Made by a program: the position numbers and the translations under genes. A DNA stretch of 64,000 bases, taken from contig JBOHUG010000054.1 in the NCBI GenBank assembly GCA_050734135.1, positions 1-64,000 of the forward strand, written 5' to 3'. Positions 63,108 through 64,000 of the stretch are shown here, piece after piece. The DNA is from Bog-877 sp050734135 (GTDB taxonomy: Bacteria > Chloroflexota > Dormibacteria > Aeolococcales > Bog-877). Each line of letters opens with the position of its first letter. Within the stretch, counting starts at the first letter, position 1. The notes under the pieces are model-generated. The model was not told where the DNA came from. It saw only the letters and a list, made by a program, of their open reading frames with translations, and made no database searches.

Positions 63108-63286
63108 CGGATTTTCCCTCCCGCCCCGTGGGGCTCCCAATCTCCCTTCCGGGTGCTCTGAGCGCCCTGGTAGCTCCAACCCGTCGTTCATTGCCCGTAC
63201 GGCGGCACAGTCCTCTGTCATCGGAGGACGCCAGCATATCTCTGCCCGATCCGCGATCCGGGCCTCCGGTCGCGGAGCTGGGTTAT

Positions 63287-63733
63287 TCAGAGGGTCAGGG
63301 GTCGGGTGGGGGCAAGCAGGAGGTGGGGATCGCTTCGCCAGTCAGCCCCGGCAACGTCGGAGTAGAGCTCGATCTCATTCCCGTCCGGATCTTTGATGTA
63401 GATGCTGTGGGTGACGGTGTGGTCGGCAGTCCCGACCAGGGTCACCCCCCGCTCCCGGATATGGTCCAGAGCCGCCTTCAACTCCTCGTCGGAGTCGGCC
63501 ACCTTGAGGCCGAAGTGATAGAGCCCCACATGCCGTCCTCGGGGCAGCTCCTCCGCCTCCGGGCCCACTTCGATCAGAAGGAGCTCATGGTGAGTGCGTC
63601 CACTCGAGAAGGCCGCCACCGGCAAACCCTTGGGCGAGATCCGCTCCCAGCCCAGTACCTCGCCATAAAAGTCCGCAGACCGCTTGATGTCGTGCACGTA
63701 GAGCACCAGGTGCCCCAGCTCTTTGACTTCCAT
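63287..63733 (-). CDS. VOC-family (glyoxalase/bleomycin resistance/dioxygenase fold) protein
   Basis: The 148-residue protein has two beta-alpha-beta-beta-beta modules. The first, LGHLVLYVHDIKRSADFYGEVLGWE, offers the first metal His; HHELLLIEVG and LYHFGLKVAD supply further His; DPDGNEIELYSD gives the Glu. It resembles extradiol dioxygenase/glyoxalase I-type single-subunit proteins. ATG 63733 begins at the conserved strand; the frame is open 39 codons upstream without homology. Substrate unknown. Confidence 0.83.
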   Translation of the reverse strand: MEVKELGHLVLYVHDIKRSADFYGEVLGWERISPKGLPVAAFSSGRTHHELLLIEVGPEAEELPRGRHVGLYHFGLKVADSDEELKAALDHIRERGVTLVGTADHTVTHSIYIKDPDGNEIELYSDVAGADWRSDPHLLLAPTRPLTL

Positions 63734-63895
63734 CTTGCCTGCCTCAATACCGACGGCGATGACGCTTGCTCTCCCACCGGGAGGAGCGCCCTTCTTCGAA
63801 CCCCGGTCTGAAGCTTGCCATAGAGTGGTGCTGACCGATACAACTCGCACCGCGTAGCGCGATGAGGCCCGCGTAACCCGGATCGCCCGGGTGAT

Positions 63896-63922
63896 GGCTT
63901 CTACCCCAGCTGGATAGAAGCC
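63896..63922. repeat. 8-bp inverted repeat near window end
   Basis: GGCTTCTA (63896-63903) and TAGAAGCC (63915-63922) are exact reverse complements with an 11-base loop. No T-run follows. No gene is seen from 63734 to the end of the window, apart from open upstream extension of the VOC frame. Confidence 0.4.
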
Positions 63923-64000
63923 GAGTTAGGAGCCTCGCGTTGTCCTAGCGACCATTTTTCCCAGGGCGCCCCGGCGTTCGCCGCTTACCGGACCTAGCAG

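Overview
The window is a high-GC chromosomal segment (roughly two thirds G+C by eye) from a free-living, prototrophic bacterium. GTG and TTG starts, many ATGA/GTGA gene overlaps and an actinobacterial-style ilv leader peptide fit a high-GC Terrabacteria lineage (Actinomycetota, Dormibacterota or Chloroflexota-like). I cannot place it more precisely. I saw no tRNA or rRNA genes, CRISPR array, transposase or phage genes.

Layout. 146-14286: accessory and housekeeping genes, namely an aspartyl-protease-like protein, a decayed yceI pseudogene, a methyltransferase, a MarR regulator, a surface beta-propeller protein, an intradiol dioxygenase, a DUF885 protein, an SDR, a TetR regulator divergent from a DrrAB-type exporter, a GNAT, pdxH and asd. 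14671-19562: thrC-thrB-lysC-thrC2, divergent from asd. With asd these cover the aspartate-to-threonine pathway except homoserine dehydrogenase. 19530-28891: a broken P-loop kinase, a Dabb protein and a divergent amine or amino-acid utilisation locus: glutamine-synthetase-like ligase, class II amidotransferase and Lrp regulator on the minus strand; cupin, SDR, aminotransferase, AhpD-like protein, APC permease and amidohydrolase on the plus strand. 29055-37972: a second nitrogen-scavenging locus with a formamidase-type amidase, an alpha/beta hydrolase, APC and NCS1 permeases, two agmatinase-family ureohydrolases, a DUF1989 protein related to carboxyguanidine deiminases, and a GntR regulator. The first ureohydrolase has a near-consensus promoter and a long, structured 5' leader.

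38083-48020 is one branched-chain amino acid operon on the minus strand: promoter, 21-residue Leu/Ile/Val-rich leader peptide, rho-independent attenuator, small ORF, ilvB-ilvN-ilvC-leuA-leuB-cimA-leuC-leuD. Five consecutive gene pairs overlap by 4 bp. ilvD-pheA lie separately at 51215-53778. 48229-50918 holds a secreted triple-repeat protein and an ArsR-type regulator behind AT-rich palindromes. 53811-56171 has a frameshifted membrane glycosyltransferase and a small membrane protein. 56518-60500 is an assimilatory sulfate locus: cysD-cysN divergent from cysH, followed by a decayed cysA. The CysH protein lacks one of the four iron-sulfur cysteines. 60523-63733 is a polar amino acid ABC transporter and a glyoxalase-fold protein.

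The strongest regulatory signals are the ilv attenuator and the ureohydrolase leader. Four gene remnants (yceI, P-loop kinase, glycosyltransferase, cysA) are broken. yceI and cysA carry several lesions and are genuine decay. The other two have a single indel each and could be sequence errors.
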